A DNA stretch of 64,000 nucleotides from Oceanospirillales bacterium (GTDB lineage Bacteria; Pseudomonadota; Gammaproteobacteria; Pseudomonadales; Endozoicomonadaceae). Under the pieces are notes generated by a model. That model saw only the letters and a program-made list of their open reading frames with translations, did no database searches and was not told where the DNA came from. Shown in pieces: positions 63,415 to 64,000 of the stretch. The translations under genes and the position numbers were made by a program. The DNA is taken from assembly GCA_004762125.1 (NCBI GenBank), contig SIHQ01000009.1, forward strand, positions 99,242-163,241. The letters are read 5' to 3'. The stretch's first letter is position 1, and each line of letters starts with the position of its first letter.

Positions 63415-63588
63415 ATGTCTGCAACAACTTCTCTGACGACGGGTACAACTGGGTCAAAGATGGTCGTGATGAAATCAACGATTCAGGAATGGCTTAAGCT
63501 GATTCTCGCGCCATTGGCCGGAATTGGTTCATTTATTCTTCTCTGGTCAACTACTGCGACCAACATAAGTACATCACTGGGACAGTTC
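63415..63588 (+). pseudogene. nrtB: Nitrate ABC transporter permease, N-terminal fragment
   Basis: Thirty bases after the nrtA remnant a frame with AAGGA upstream reads EWLKLILAPLAGIGSFILLWSTTATNISTSLGQF, the first membrane segment of NrtB/CmpB-type permeases. After GQF (63588), where relatives continue with PGP, the similarity ends abruptly and unrelated sequence leading into an IS607-type recombinase gene begins. The permease is therefore truncated to about 58 codons, most simply by insertion of the element. Confidence 0.75.
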
Positions 63589-64000
63589 TTAAAATACGCA
63601 ACAACTACAACATGCTATATTATAATACCTGTAACTCAATCACCCAGAGACGTATAATTTGTGGGTCTCCACATCAAAACTTGCCAAACTTGAAGGGGTC
63701 ACAAGCCAGACAATACGACGAAAGATCGAAAGCGGCAAGTACGACAAAGTAATGCGAACGAGCGGTGACCACTACCGCGTATACATCAACCATCAGAGGA
63801 CGATTTGTTATGCAAGGGTCAGTTCTGGAAAGCAGAAATCCAGCATCGACACGCAGAAACAACTCTTGCTCGAAAAGTATCCTGACGCAGAATTTATCAG
63901 TGACATTGCCAGTGCTTTCAACTTTAAACGAAAAGGACTGCAAACCATTCTGGAATCAGCAGTGTGTGGAAATCCAACCTATGTTGTGGTTACCACAAAA
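63589..64000 (+). mobile_element. IS607-family element, left part (continues past the window)
   Basis: The element is recognised by its serine recombinase gene and by the abrupt end of nrtB similarity at 63588. The first ~70 bp are AT-rich and non-coding, as in IS607 left ends, which have no terminal inverted repeats. The right part, where a tnpB gene would be expected, is outside the window. Confidence 0.75.
63659..64000 (+). CDS. tnpA: IS607-type serine recombinase, C-terminus beyond right edge
   Basis: The frame from TTG 63659 to the window end (114 codons) encodes an N-terminal MerR-like helix-turn-helix (STSKLAKLEGVTSQTIRRKIESGKY) followed by the start of a serine recombinase domain: ICYARVSSGKQKSSIDTQKQ with the catalytic serine in RVSS, then YPDAEFISDIASAFNFKRKGLQTIL, which matches the DIGSGLNFKRKGL block of IS607 transposases. 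An in-frame TAA at 63632 bounds the start; no ATG is available. The dimeric enzyme cuts and pastes the element into poorly specific targets. Intact so far as visible. Confidence 0.9.
   Translation, partial: MWVSTSKLAKLEGVTSQTIRRKIESGKYDKVMRTSGDHYRVYINHQRTICYARVSSGKQKSSIDTQKQLLLEKYPDAEFISDIASAFNFKRKGLQTILESAVCGNPTYVVVTTK

Overview
The window reads as a chromosomal segment of a host-associated marine gammaproteobacterium. Gene content and order (miaB, hemL/thiE, radA, glyA, nrdR, the rib operon with nusB-thiL-pgpA, xseB-ispA-dxs, purE/purK) fit Oceanospirillales/Pseudomonadales-type genomes. Among these an Endozoicomonas-like organism is my best guess, because housekeeping operons are interleaved with secreted or effector-like proteins, decayed genes and repeats. 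That placement is an inference from gene content and was not tested by alignment. No rRNA, tRNA or CRISPR array was found.

Layout. 1-10.9 kb: phoH (cut by the left edge), a dapB of non-enteric type, and an AraC regulator divergent from a three-gene set (alkyl-DHAP-synthase-like FAD oxidase, GlpD-like dehydrogenase, FGGY kinase); then sstT, convergent with miaB across a bidirectional terminator. 11.2-20 kb: secreted or cytoplasmic proteins of unknown role, including a large protein with a phosphoinositide-kinase-like motif, then hemL and thiE, then a 495-residue effector-like protein. 20-25 kb: radA with a decayed second copy of its 3' end about 0.5 kb away, the two flanking a 98-bp inverted-repeat element and a Cys-rich lipoprotein gene; then a secreted retropepsin-like protease and a secreted Fic protein. 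25.3-37.2 kb: glyA, a degenerate TraB-family protein and nrdR, followed by an accessory block (Ca2+/Na+ exchanger, thioesterase, LysR, SGNH esterase, purEK, two secreted unknowns) that separates nrdR from ribD. 37.2-44.8 kb: riboflavin/thiamine block ribD-ribE-ribBX-ribH-nusB-thiL-pgpA, a periplasmic aspartic protease, and ribA. An ERIC-like element lies between ribE and ribBX. 44.9-52 kb: kynureninase pseudogene and a Fur-box-preceded cluster (large secreted protein, b561-like membrane protein, six-heme beta-propeller cytochrome). 52-64 kb: dxs-ispA-xseB, an orphan MshEN-domain protein, two paralogous AGCS amino-acid symporters, a CstA-family transporter, a degenerate membrane-anchored methyltransferase, a palindrome made of two perfect DnaA boxes, and the wreck of a nitrate ABC transporter (nrtA, nrtB) ending in an IS607-family serine recombinase cut by the right edge.

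How it works together. Riboflavin synthesis is complete here, with the GTP cyclohydrolase II step carried by the separate ribA because the RibA half of the RibB protein lacks its zinc cysteines. xseB-ispA-dxs supplies isoprenoid precursors. Amino-acid and peptide carbon uptake (SstT, two AGCS, CstA-like) is well represented, while nitrate import and kynurenine breakdown are decaying, as expected for a lineage adapting to a nutrient-rich host. The least explained parts are the Fur-linked multiheme cluster, the kinase-like effector candidate, and the radA-end scar with its small cargo.
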